The notes under the pieces are model-generated. The model was given only the letters and a program-made list of their open reading frames with translations, was not told where the DNA came from and did no database searches. 64,000 nucleotides of DNA, taken from assembly GCF_002873455.1 (NCBI RefSeq), contig NZ_MCUN01000052.1:1-64000 (forward strand), read 5' to 3'. This document shows, in pieces, positions 1-7,973 of this stretch; within the stretch, counting starts at the first letter, position 1; every line of letters starts with the position of its first letter. This DNA is from Vibrio splendidus. GTDB lineage: Bacteria; Pseudomonadota; Gammaproteobacteria; Enterobacterales; Vibrionaceae. A program made the translations under genes and the position numbers.

Positions 1-57
1 ATCTTTAGGTTGACCGACCTGAAGATATGGACGCTCACTTAGTGAGTTGACCACTGC

Positions 58-134
58 GGAGTGGTAGTTCAGTTGGTTAGAATACCGGCCTGTCACGCCG
101 GGGGTCGCGGGTTCGAGTCCCGTCCACTCCGCCA
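58..134 (+). tRNA. tRNA-Asp (GTC)
   Basis: A 77-nt cloverleaf with encoded CCA end. The acceptor arm GGAGTGG pairs with CCACTCC, the anticodon loop is CTGTCAC (anticodon GTC), and the T arm contains GGTTCGAGTCC. The Asp-Trp tRNA pair is a known tail of enterobacterial and Vibrio rRNA operons, so a 5S gene probably lies just left of the window. The first 57 bases hold only spacer with a small CTCACTTAGTGAG hairpin. Confidence 0.97.
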
Positions 135-169
135 CTTATTCAGAGTTTCAGCTCTTTAAAACTGAAAAT

Positions 170-246
<77 letters not shown>

Positions 247-251
247 TATTT

Positions 252-283
252 AAGGCTCTAGTCGAAAGACTAGAGCCTTTTTG
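252..283 (+). terminator. Terminator of the tRNA (rrn) transcript
   Basis: A 12-bp perfect stem (AAGGCTCTAGTC with its complement) around a GAAA tetraloop is followed by a run of T. It is a classic intrinsic terminator directly after tRNA-Trp. Confidence 0.93.
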
Positions 284-417
284 CTTTCTATGATTTGAAC
301 ATTAGCGCCCTTCTCCAAGTGAAACTCCACTTTTATCTCCTAAATATCATCCTCGATATGCACCTGTCCCCAATGCCGACTAGTATAAAAAGTAGATATC
401 ATTCATTTGGAATAGTT

Positions 418-1257
418 ATGAGGTTATTTTGTGCAACAGCTCTTATCTTATGTTCGTTTTACGTATCAGCAACCCCATGGGAAAAAGAGAAGAGCCCGAC
501 AACAAACTCAACCTCATCAATAGGTAGCTACGCTAATGGCTGTTTAGATGGTGGACAAGCGTTACCCATTGACGGTCAAGGTTACCAAGTTATTCGTCCT
601 CAGAGAGAGCGCTACTATGGACATACAGAGGCCATTCAGTTTATTGAAAGGCTTGGTGTAACTATAAGCGAACAACTCAACACTAACTTGTTAGTTGGCG
701 ATATCTCCCTACCTCGAGGTGGGCGCTTTTCTTCTGGTCATTCAAGTCACCAGACTGGGTTGGATATTGATATATGGTTAAGGCTCACTGACAAGAGACT
801 TTCAGAAAATGAACTCGCAGTTCCTAAGCCAATCAGCGTTGTCGACCTTACCAATTACAAATTGCGTAAATCTAATTGGACCGATAATCATTTTCAAATG
901 ATTCGTTATGCAGCCCAAGATGAAAAAGTGGTACGTATTTTTGTTCATCCAGTGATTAAGCAAGCCCTTTGTGAACAAGAAAATTCTGACGCCAATGATA
1001 GAACTTGGTTAGGCAAAATTAGGCCTTGGTGGGGGCATCATTCCCATTTTCATGTTCGTTTAAAATGCCCTAAAGGCAGTTCAAACTGCATAGCTCAAGC
1101 AACCCCTCCAAAAGGTGATGGCTGTGGAGGTGAGCTTGCTAGTTGGGCCCCACAGACTATTCCAGTTCCGCCACCTAAAAAAGTTGCTAAAAGTAAGAAA
1201 AAAAAGAAAGTTAAAGTGATGCCTAGCCAGTGTTTGGCTTTGATATCGAATAAATAA
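418..1257 (+). CDS. mepA: Penicillin-insensitive murein endopeptidase MepA
   Basis: A periplasmic metalloendopeptidase that cleaves D-Ala-meso-DAP cross-links in peptidoglycan (family knowledge). The protein shows a signal peptide (MRLFCATALILCSFYVSA), the family zinc-site block GRFSSGHSSHQTGLDIDIWL and the later WWGHHSHFHVRL block that supplies further His ligands. I chose the ATG at 418 because the 279-residue product matches the usual length of about 275 and starts with the signal peptide. A longer reading from 295 would bury that peptide. The Lys-rich tail PPPKKVAKSKKKKKVKV is unusual but harmless. It stands alone after the tRNA terminator. Confidence 0.93.
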   Translation: MRLFCATALILCSFYVSATPWEKEKSPTTNSTSSIGSYANGCLDGGQALPIDGQGYQVIRPQRERYYGHTEAIQFIERLGVTISEQLNTNLLVGDISLPRGGRFSSGHSSHQTGLDIDIWLRLTDKRLSENELAVPKPISVVDLTNYKLRKSNWTDNHFQMIRYAAQDEKVVRIFVHPVIKQALCEQENSDANDRTWLGKIRPWWGHHSHFHVRLKCPKGSSNCIAQATPPKGDGCGGELASWAPQTIPVPPPKKVAKSKKKKKVKVMPSQCLALISNK

Positions 1258-1531
1258 CGTGCTTATCGAGGCGTTTTACAGTGGTAATGCCACTGGTTTT
1301 CTCGACTCTAAAACTGGAGAAATGTCACACTTTTGTCTAGAGTTTATAAACACGTAATTAAGAACATCGTTTGATATCAAAACAAACGAATAACGACAAG
1401 AGCAAAAACAACGATCAATTTGATAATGCTTAGTCAGGGATGGCGTGTTTTTTGGGTGAAAGATGCGGCTTATGTGCAGTATATGAAAATCAGAGTCTGA
1501 TACCCGTTTATAAAAAATCAAGGATAAGTCA

Positions 1532-1840
1532 ATGACTATGATTTGCGCGAGGGAATTCTCTAAATGGTTAAGACATAGATTCAGTAGTGAGAATATCGGT
1601 ATTTCAATTTCTAGAGAAGATATAAACCAGCTAACAGGTCGACAACGGTTAGACCCTAACTTTGTGAATGATGTTCATTATGAACTGATGCAACATGGAT
1701 TGGCATTTGTCACTGATACCAGTCGGGAGAATTTTTATTTGGTACCTGTATCTCAATCCAAAAACTGGCGAGAACAACTCGAATATCAATTTGAGAAAGA
1801 GATGTTTTGCAACATATACCCTATTGAAAAATCGGGTTAA
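1532..1840 (+). CDS. Small conserved-looking protein of unknown function
   Basis: A 102-residue cytoplasmic protein that I do not recognise. It has a good ribosome site (AAGGA, about 9 nt upstream) and its own terminator. The middle (about residues 25-72, ISREDINQLTGRQRLDP onward, ending ENFYLVPV) reads like a helix-helix-strand unit and could be a small winged-helix fold, but no specific motif supports DNA binding. There is no signal peptide or membrane segment. ATG codons at 1532 and 1538 are both possible starts. It lies convergent with yfhL. Confidence 0.7.
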   Translation: MTMICAREFSKWLRHRFSSENIGISISREDINQLTGRQRLDPNFVNDVHYELMQHGLAFVTDTSRENFYLVPVSQSKNWREQLEYQFEKEMFCNIYPIEKSG

Positions 1841-1882
1841 AAAAAAGGTTCAACTTGATGACTAAGTTGAACCTTTTCTCTT
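1841..1882. terminator. Bidirectional terminator between the 102-residue ORF and yfhL
   Basis: A 14-bp perfect stem (1843-1856 with 1864-1877) has an A-run on its left and a T-run on its right, so it can stop transcription in both directions. It sits exactly between two convergent genes. Confidence 0.9.
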
Positions 1883-2137
1883 TTAGGTCAAGCCTTGAAT
1901 GATGACAAACTTTTCTAATAATTCGTCTTCAGTTTCAATATTGTTTGGGTCAGTGATTATGCATTTTGTAATGGGACACACTGACTGACATGTTGGCTTC
2001 TCATAGTGACCTTTACACTCAGTACATAAATCAGGATCGATTTCGAAGATACTGTCACCCATAGTGATTGCGCCATTTGGGCATTCTGGGTCACACATAT
2101 CGCAGTTTATGCACTTGTCAGTTATTAACAGGGCCAT
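1883..2137 (-). CDS. yfhL: YfhL-family 2[4Fe-4S] ferredoxin
   Basis: An 84-residue cytoplasmic ferredoxin with two Cys clusters: CINCDMCDPECP near residues 9-20 and CTECKGHYEKPTCQSVCP near 38-55, with the extended spacing typical of the YfhL/Alvin type. It starts 32 nt after the end of trhP on the same strand, so the two are probably one operon. Family knowledge says it transfers electrons or supports an Fe-S enzyme. The neighbour suggests TrhP as the partner, which is an inference. Confidence 0.93.
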   Translation of the reverse strand: MALLITDKCINCDMCDPECPNGAITMGDSIFEIDPDLCTECKGHYEKPTCQSVCPITKCIITDPNNIETEDELLEKFVIIQGLT

Positions 2138-2169
2138 TGTTTTCTTCTCAGTAGAGCTTCTAAGTAAAG

Positions 2170-3588
2170 TTACTTACCTGAAGCGTTACGTGTATCTTGG
2201 CCTGCGCTCAAGTTTCTCATTAATAAACCAAATTCTAGGTCAAGATCAGCAGGTACTGGAATAAACACAAAGTGTCCGTTACCTTTCGCATCGTCTACTG
2301 CTTCAGATTTACGGTTTTCCATAACTTCTAGTTTGAAAACAATGTTACCTTTCGGTGTCATCATTTCTAGGCTGTCACCAACTAGGAATTTGTTTTTCAC
2401 TTCTACTTCAGCTAGGTCGCCACGGCGTTTACCTGTGAATTCACCAACAAACTGTTGAGTATCAGAGATAGAGTAACCGTATTCGTAGTTTTGGTATGAA
2501 TCGTGAGTGTGACGACGTAGGAAGCCTTCAGTATAGCCTCGGTGAGCTAGGCTCTCTAGCGTACCCATTAGGCTCTCATCAAATGGCTTACCTGCAACAG
2601 CATCATCGATAGCTTTACGGTAAACCTGAGCTGTACGTGCACAGTAGTAGAAAGACTTGGTACGGCCTTCAATTTTCAATGAATGAACACCCATCTTCGT
2701 TAGGCGCTCAACGTGCTGGATTGCGCGAAGATCTTTCGAGTTCATGATGTAAGTACCATGCTCATCTTCAAACGCCGCCATTTTCTCTTCAGGTTTGTGT
2801 GATTCAGAAAGTAAAACGACTTCATCAGTTGGTTTACCAAGGCCTAGTGTGTTGTCAGGGCGCTCGTCTTGAACTTCAATACCTTGAGTTTCGACTTCTT
2901 GAATAGCAACGCCTGTAGGGTTAGCTTCAACGATCTGACCGTTTTCGTCTTCTTTAGCAGCTTCTGTCTTGTATTCCCAACGACAAGCGTTAGTACAAGT
3001 ACCTTGGTTTGGATCGCGTTTGTTCATGTAACCAGAAAGCAGACAACGACCAGAGTAAGCCATGCATAGAGCACCGTGAACAAAGATTTCTAGCTCTGTT
3101 TCTGGGCAGTGTTCGCGAATCTCTTCGATTTCTTCAAGAGATAGTTCACGAGATAGGATCACACGCTCAACGCCTTGAGTTGACCAGAACTTTACGGTCG
3201 CCCAGTTTACTGCGTTTGCTTGAACTGAAAGGTGGATCGGCATTTCAGGGAATGATTCACGTACCATCATGATAAGACCTGGGTCTGACATGATAAGTGC
3301 GTCTGGGCCCATCTCAACAACTGGCTTAAGGTCGCGAATAAATGTTTTTAATTTAGAGTTGTGTGGCTGAATGTTACATACAACATATAACTTTTTGCCT
3401 TGAGCATGAGCTTCATCGATACCGATTTGTAGGTTTTCGTGATTGAACTCGTTGTTACGAACACGAAGGCTGTAACGTGGCTGGCCTGCGTAAACTGCAT
3501 CTGCGCCGTAGGCGAATGCGTAACGCATGTTTTTAAGGCTTCCTGCCGGTGATAATAGTTCAGGTACAAATGGTTTTTGTGTAGTCAT
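2170..3588 (-). CDS. trhP: TrhP (YegQ), U32-family tRNA hydroxylation protein
   Basis: The U32 'peptidase-like' family member that makes 5-hydroxyuridine at position 34 of tRNAs, using prephenate and an Fe-S cluster (known for E. coli TrhP). The protein begins FVPELLSPAGSLKNMRYA and has the family Cys block RCLLSGYMNKRDPNQGTCTN at about residues 175-195, plus the conserved EDEHGTYIMNSKDLRAI. Its 472 residues exceed the E. coli protein (about 453) because of an acidic linker near residues 212-255. It is followed closely by the ferredoxin gene yfhL. The old annotation 'collagenase/protease' should not be used. Confidence 0.92.
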   Translation of the reverse strand: MTTQKPFVPELLSPAGSLKNMRYAFAYGADAVYAGQPRYSLRVRNNEFNHENLQIGIDEAHAQGKKLYVVCNIQPHNSKLKTFIRDLKPVVEMGPDALIMSDPGLIMMVRESFPEMPIHLSVQANAVNWATVKFWSTQGVERVILSRELSLEEIEEIREHCPETELEIFVHGALCMAYSGRCLLSGYMNKRDPNQGTCTNACRWEYKTEAAKEDENGQIVEANPTGVAIQEVETQGIEVQDERPDNTLGLGKPTDEVVLLSESHKPEEKMAAFEDEHGTYIMNSKDLRAIQHVERLTKMGVHSLKIEGRTKSFYYCARTAQVYRKAIDDAVAGKPFDESLMGTLESLAHRGYTEGFLRRHTHDSYQNYEYGYSISDTQQFVGEFTGKRRGDLAEVEVKNKFLVGDSLEMMTPKGNIVFKLEVMENRKSEAVDDAKGNGHFVFIPVPADLDLEFGLLMRNLSAGQDTRNASGK

Positions 3589-3751
3589 TGCTTCGTTCTC
3601 TAATCTGATCTCAAGTCAGGTTGATACCACCAAGTGATATCAAAGGGGCGCAAATTTTACGCTAAAATGAGCTTGGTTGATAGCCTTAAAGATAACAATG
3701 ATATTAAGAATAGGGTGGAGAGATGAATATAAGCAGAAGTTTGAGGGAAGT

Positions 3752-3781
3752 AAGCTCAGATGCCATCGACATCTGAGCTTT
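3752..3781 (-). terminator. Probable rdgC terminator
   Basis: An 11-bp perfect stem (AAGCTCAGATG with its complement, 7-nt loop) lies just after the rdgC stop on the minus strand. The T-run on that strand is weak, so its efficiency is uncertain. Confidence 0.55.
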
Positions 3782-3793
3782 GAGTATGACTGA

Positions 3794-4708
3794 TTAAGCG
3801 TTAGGTTGAGTTAACCCACCTAATGATTCGAATAGGTTTGGTAGGAAAACACTGAACTCACCACAAAGTAGAGAGAAGTCTGCATCAAAACGTGCAGCTT
3901 GATCTTCACGAGGAATATCGTCGTTCTCATCTTTTAGTTCATCACTGAATTTTAGACGCTTGATACTGCCATCTTCTGCAAGAATAAATTCAATACGGTC
4001 TTGCCAGTTGATAAGAAGCTTAGTCACAACTTTGTTGGCTTCAATGTGGTTTTTAATCTCATCAGCTTCTAGTTCTTGTTTCTTAACTCGAACAATACCG
4101 CCGTCTTCTTGGATTGATTTAAGCTCAGCTTCATCAAGCATCGTAATGCCTTGAGGAGTATCGCCTGACTTAACCCACTCTGTCAGAGTCGTCTCAATTG
4201 CTTGCTCTGGAATAGCAGGCACTACTGGCAAGCTACCCATAGTTTTACGTAGTAATGCTAATACGTCTTCAGCTTTTTTGTAGCTGCTAGCATCAACCAC
4301 AATAAAGCCTTCTTTCGGCATGATCAGCGCGTAAGTGAAGTTACTGCGGCTGAAAGCACGAGGAAGAAGATCGATGATGATGTCTTCTTTTAGGCTGTCT
4401 TTCTCTTTCTTTTTCAGAGGAGTACCAGACTCTGCCTCAAGCGTTTCTATTTTTGCATTCAATGAATCTTTGATCACAGAAGCAGGAAGCATTTTCTCTT
4501 CTTTCTTTGCACAGATTAGAATGCGGTTTTCTGATACGTGCGTCATCATATCGCCGTGTCTACCCATCGCATTTACCCAACCAAACTTTTGTTTGTCTTG
4601 GCTACCACAAGGGGTAAAACGGAACTCTTCAAGTTGTTTCTCTAGATGATCTGCGTTGAAGTCTATATCACGATTAAAGCGATAGACGAGGCAATTCTTA
4701 AACCACAT
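3794..4708 (-). CDS. rdgC: Recombination-associated protein RdgC
   Basis: A nucleoid-associated, ring-forming DNA-binding protein that inhibits RecA (family knowledge). The 304 residues match the usual length, and the N-terminus MWFKNCLVYRFNRD together with CGSQDKQKFGWVNAMGRHG are diagnostic. It is a single gene divergent from phoB, with a 193-nt shared upstream region. No signal peptide or membrane segment is seen, as expected for a cytoplasmic protein. Confidence 0.96.
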   Translation of the reverse strand: MWFKNCLVYRFNRDIDFNADHLEKQLEEFRFTPCGSQDKQKFGWVNAMGRHGDMMTHVSENRILICAKKEEKMLPASVIKDSLNAKIETLEAESGTPLKKKEKDSLKEDIIIDLLPRAFSRSNFTYALIMPKEGFIVVDASSYKKAEDVLALLRKTMGSLPVVPAIPEQAIETTLTEWVKSGDTPQGITMLDEAELKSIQEDGGIVRVKKQELEADEIKNHIEANKVVTKLLINWQDRIEFILAEDGSIKRLKFSDELKDENDDIPREDQAARFDADFSLLCGEFSVFLPNLFESLGGLTQPNA

Positions 4709-4832
4709 AAATATTTCTCATACCTTTATCTGAAGACGCTCATCATAGGAGATTTCGATCCATTTGTCTTATACCTGCAATAAAAATTAAAAGTGAAATG
4801 TTTGAGACAGTTATATGAAAATTTGTTTTCAA

Positions 4833-4866
4833 AGGTCACAAAAGTGTCATAATTAAACCAGATAAT
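4833..4866 (+). promoter_or_regulatory. Pho box and -10 element of phoB
   Basis: Two 7-mers, AGGTCAC (4833-4839) and GTGTCAT (4844-4850), are separated by AAAA. This is the 11-bp-period direct repeat of a PhoB site (consensus CTGTCAT-N4-CTGTCAT). A GATAAT -10 hexamer follows after exactly 10 nt (4861-4866), where PhoB replaces a -35 element. It indicates autoactivation of phoBR by phosphate limitation. Confidence 0.85.
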
Positions 4867-4901
4867 GCAATGCGTTGATTAAATACTAAGGCTATTCAAT
4901 T

Positions 4902-5591
4902 ATGTCGAGAAGGATTCTGGTCGTTGAAGATGAAGCACCTATTCGTGAGATGTTGTGTTTTGTACTTGAACAAAAAGGCTACCAAGCAGTAGAGGCTGAA
5001 GATTACGATACAGCGGTAAACAAGCTATGCGAACCTTTCCCAGATCTAGTATTACTAGATTGGATGCTACCTGGTGGTAGCGGGATAAACTTTATCAAGC
5101 ACATGAAGCGTGAAGAGTTAACTCGCAACATCCCAGTAGTGATGCTGACTGCTCGTGGCGAAGAAGAAGACAAAGTTCGAGGTTTAGAAGTGGGCGCTGA
5201 TGATTACATCACCAAGCCATTTTCACCAAAAGAACTCGTTGCTCGCCTGAAAGCGGTTATCCGCCGTGTAACGCCTACCGCGCTAGAAGATGTGATTGAT
5301 GTACAAGGGCTTAAATTAGACCCTGTATCTCACCGCGTTACCGCAAGCGAAGGTCCAGTTGATATGGGGCCTACAGAGTTCAAAATGCTGCATTTCTTTA
5401 TGACTCATCAAGAGCGTGTGTATAGTCGAGAGCAACTACTGAATAACGTATGGGGTACCAACGTTTACGTTGAAGACCGTACTGTTGATGTACATATTCG
5501 ACGCCTACGTAAAGCACTTGAATCGGCAGGTCACGATAAGCTAATCCAAACGGTTCGCGGCGCGGGCTACCGTTTTTCTACAAAGGCTTAA
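4902..5591 (+). CDS. phoB: Phosphate response regulator PhoB
   Basis: A two-component response regulator that activates Pho-regulon promoters. The receiver domain (residues 1-120) has the acidic pocket ED near 10-11, phosphoacceptor D53 in LLDWMLPG and the conserved Lys in DDYITKPFSP. The C-terminal OmpR-type winged helix ends with DVHIRRLRKAL and TVRGAGYRF. The length of 229 residues is standard. A Pho box lies about 50 nt upstream of the start, and phoR follows after 33 nt. Confidence 0.98.
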   Translation: MSRRILVVEDEAPIREMLCFVLEQKGYQAVEAEDYDTAVNKLCEPFPDLVLLDWMLPGGSGINFIKHMKREELTRNIPVVMLTARGEEEDKVRGLEVGADDYITKPFSPKELVARLKAVIRRVTPTALEDVIDVQGLKLDPVSHRVTASEGPVDMGPTEFKMLHFFMTHQERVYSREQLLNNVWGTNVYVEDRTVDVHIRRLRKALESAGHDKLIQTVRGAGYRFSTKA

Positions 5592-5624
5592 TGTGGCTTC
5601 GCTACGCAGTTTACGGAGTCCTGA

Positions 5625-6923
5625 ATGGTTGAAAAGTTAACCTGGAAAAAGCTAGCTTGGGAGCTGGCTTTTTTTTACGCACCTTGGTTTTTAGTCGGTT
5701 GGATGTTCGGCTACTTACCTTGGTTACTGCTGGCTGCTACGATATTGCAGCTCGGCTGGCATCTACATAATCAAATGCGTTTGTCCGCTTGGTTATGGGA
5801 TGAAAAGCGTTTAACACCACCATCAGGTTCTGGAAACTGGGAATCTCTGTTTAACGGTATTTACCGTATGCAACAGAGACAGCGTCGTAAAAGAAAAGAG
5901 CTGACCAACCTAATCCGCCGTTTCAGAAACGGTGCAGAATCCCTTCCCGATGCCGTTGTGGTATTTCGCGGTGAAGGCAATATCGTTTGGTGTAATAAGC
6001 TTGCTCAGTATTTACTGGGGTTTCGCTGGCCAGATGATTCAGGACAACCGATTTCTAACTTGATCCGCACGCCGGACTTCATCAAGTATCTTAATAAACA
6101 AGATTTCTCAGAGCCGTTAGAGATGCCTTCGCCACTGAATGTGGAGCGCATGCTCGAGCTTCGTATCGTGCCGTATACCGAGGGCGAGCACCTAATGGTA
6201 GTACGTGATGTTACTCAGCTAAAGCAGCTAGAAGGCATGCGCCGGAACTTTTTTGCTAACGTTTCTCACGAGCTACGCACTCCAATGACCGTACTTCAGG
6301 GATATCTTGAAATGACGGAAGATCCAGACATGGTCGTTGGGCCTATGTGGCCTAAGGCTCATGGTGTGATGACTGAGCAACTGAATCGCATGAACAGTCT
6401 GGTGAATCAGCTTTTAACACTGTCAAAAATCGAAGCAGCACCGATGCATGAGCTTGATGAAGTGGTGAACGTTCCGGCTATGCTTGAGGTTCTTGAAAAA
6501 GAAGCGGCAAGCCTAAGCGGTGACCGAGAACATAAGCTTGAATTTGATATCGATAAGAGTCTACGAGTTCTCGCTGATGAAGATCAGCTGAGAAGTGCGA
6601 TATCGAATCTGGTTTATAACGCAGTGAAATATACACCACCGGGCGCTACGGTTAAGGTTCGCTGGTATCAAACTAGTCAAGGCGCGTGTTTGGATGTGTC
6701 AGATACCGGAGACGGTATTGAACCACAACACTTACATCGACTCACAGAACGTTTTTACCGTGTAGATAAAGCACGCTCTCGCGATACTGGTGGTAGTGGT
6801 CTTGGACTGGCGATTGTGAAACATGCACTTAGTCATCATGACTCACATTTAGAAATTCAAAGTAAAGTGGGTGTTGGTAGCCGATTCCATTTCACGCTAC
6901 CTAACCGATTGACAGTGTCATGA
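5625..6923 (+). CDS. phoR: Phosphate-sensing histidine kinase PhoR
   Basis: A membrane histidine kinase that phosphorylates PhoB under phosphate limitation and acts with the Pst transporter and PhoU. Two membrane helices lie at about residues 12-48 and a PAS domain at about 95-200. The H-box FFANVSHELRTPM has H215, and the ATP-binding N box is NLVYNAVKYTPPG with later GGSGLGLAIVKH. There is no large periplasmic sensor domain, as in E. coli PhoR. The stop overlaps the next start by 4 nt (ATGA), so the phosphate-binding protein gene is translationally coupled to phoR. Confidence 0.97.
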   Translation: MVEKLTWKKLAWELAFFYAPWFLVGWMFGYLPWLLLAATILQLGWHLHNQMRLSAWLWDEKRLTPPSGSGNWESLFNGIYRMQQRQRRKRKELTNLIRRFRNGAESLPDAVVVFRGEGNIVWCNKLAQYLLGFRWPDDSGQPISNLIRTPDFIKYLNKQDFSEPLEMPSPLNVERMLELRIVPYTEGEHLMVVRDVTQLKQLEGMRRNFFANVSHELRTPMTVLQGYLEMTEDPDMVVGPMWPKAHGVMTEQLNRMNSLVNQLLTLSKIEAAPMHELDEVVNVPAMLEVLEKEAASLSGDREHKLEFDIDKSLRVLADEDQLRSAISNLVYNAVKYTPPGATVKVRWYQTSQGACLDVSDTGDGIEPQHLHRLTERFYRVDKARSRDTGGSGLGLAIVKHALSHHDSHLEIQSKVGVGSRFHFTLPNRLTVS

Positions 6924-7897
6924 GTTGTTTGACACGCAGGATGCGTTTACCCGCCAGCTCATTGTTAGCAATTGCTTTGGTTAACCCAGTTCATGCCGAA
7001 CAGGGTGTCGACTCACTTCCTGATTACGCTAAGGTTCCGGGTATTTCAGGGAGCTTACTGTCTGTTGGTTCGGATACCTTGGCGGGTATGACGACATTAT
7101 GGGTTGAAGAATTTAAGTCTTACTACCCTAACGTTAACGCTCAGGTTCAAGCTTCTGGTTCTTCAACGGCACCTCCAGCTTTAACGGAAGGTACAGCTCA
7201 GCTTGGGCCTATGAGTCGACCAATGCGCCTACGAGAAGTAGAAGCGTTCGAAAGAGAACATGGTTACAAGCCGACAGCGCTGCGAGTCGCTATCGATGCT
7301 ATTGGGCTTTTTGTGCATCGTGATAACCCAATTGAAGGGCTTAACTTTCACCAGATTGACAGCATATTTTCAGAGACATTGCGCTGCGGCGCGACTAAGT
7401 CGCTAAATAATTGGCAAGATTTAGGTATCGAACAGCCGTGGGCAAAACATCGATTTCAACTGTTTGGTCGTAATTCTGTTTCGGGAACGTACGGCTATTT
7501 CAAACAAAACGCACTGTGCGGCGGTGACTTTAAGAACCGAGTTAATGAGCAGCCAGGTTCTGCATCGGTTGTACAGTCGGTCGCTTCATCAATCAGCGGG
7601 ATAGGGTATTCCGGTATTGGGTATCGAGTGGCTGGTGTTAAGTTAATTCCTATTTCAGAGCAGGGTTCTGATTATGTCGAGCCGACTCGAGCGAATATCT
7701 TGAGTGGTGATTACCCATTATCTCGCTTTCTTTATGTGTATGTGAATAAGCATCCTGATAAACCGCTTTCTCCTGTTGAAAGAGAGTTCCTTACTTTTGT
7801 GTTCTCAAAGCAAGGGCAAGAGCTTGTAGAGAAAGACGGCTACTTAGCGATACCGTCTGAGTTCGCTGAACAAGAGTTGGCAAAAATAGGACTCTGA
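6920..7897 (+). CDS. pstS: Periplasmic phosphate-binding protein, PstS-like
   Basis: A substrate-binding protein of the PstS family that would deliver phosphate to the PstCAB permease. It has a signal peptide ending near residue 26 (LVNPVHA), then ISGSLLSVGSDTLAGMTTLW and QASGSSTAPPALTEG, the phosphate-loop region, and GRNSVSGTYGYFK. It is 325 residues long. The start overlaps the phoR stop (ATGA), so it is expressed with the sensor genes and not with the distant pstCAB cluster. A second pst system elsewhere in the genome is possible, so the symbol is by family only. Confidence 0.88.
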   Translation: MSCLTRRMRLPASSLLAIALVNPVHAEQGVDSLPDYAKVPGISGSLLSVGSDTLAGMTTLWVEEFKSYYPNVNAQVQASGSSTAPPALTEGTAQLGPMSRPMRLREVEAFEREHGYKPTALRVAIDAIGLFVHRDNPIEGLNFHQIDSIFSETLRCGATKSLNNWQDLGIEQPWAKHRFQLFGRNSVSGTYGYFKQNALCGGDFKNRVNEQPGSASVVQSVASSISGIGYSGIGYRVAGVKLIPISEQGSDYVEPTRANILSGDYPLSRFLYVYVNKHPDKPLSPVEREFLTFVFSKQGQELVEKDGYLAIPSEFAEQELAKIGL

Positions 7898-7931
7898 TTT
7901 AGGTACGATTAACATAGAAAACGAACCTAGG

Positions 7932-7960
7932 AACGGCTTGCTAAATCGCAGGCTGTTTTA
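7932..7960 (+). terminator. Terminator after the phoBR-pstS unit
   Basis: AACGGCTTGC (7932-7941) pairs with GCAGGCTGTT (7948-7957) using two wobble pairs, and a short T-run follows. It lies between the convergent pstS-like gene and ppx. Confidence 0.6.
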
Positions 7961-7973
7961 TTGAGGTTACCTA

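Noticed and set aside
1276..1521. 81-residue open frame on the minus strand between mepA and the 102-residue gene
   Set aside because: It has no ribosome site, an odd composition rich in Cys, Ser and His, and no recognisable motif. The region is simply AT-rich intergenic sequence.
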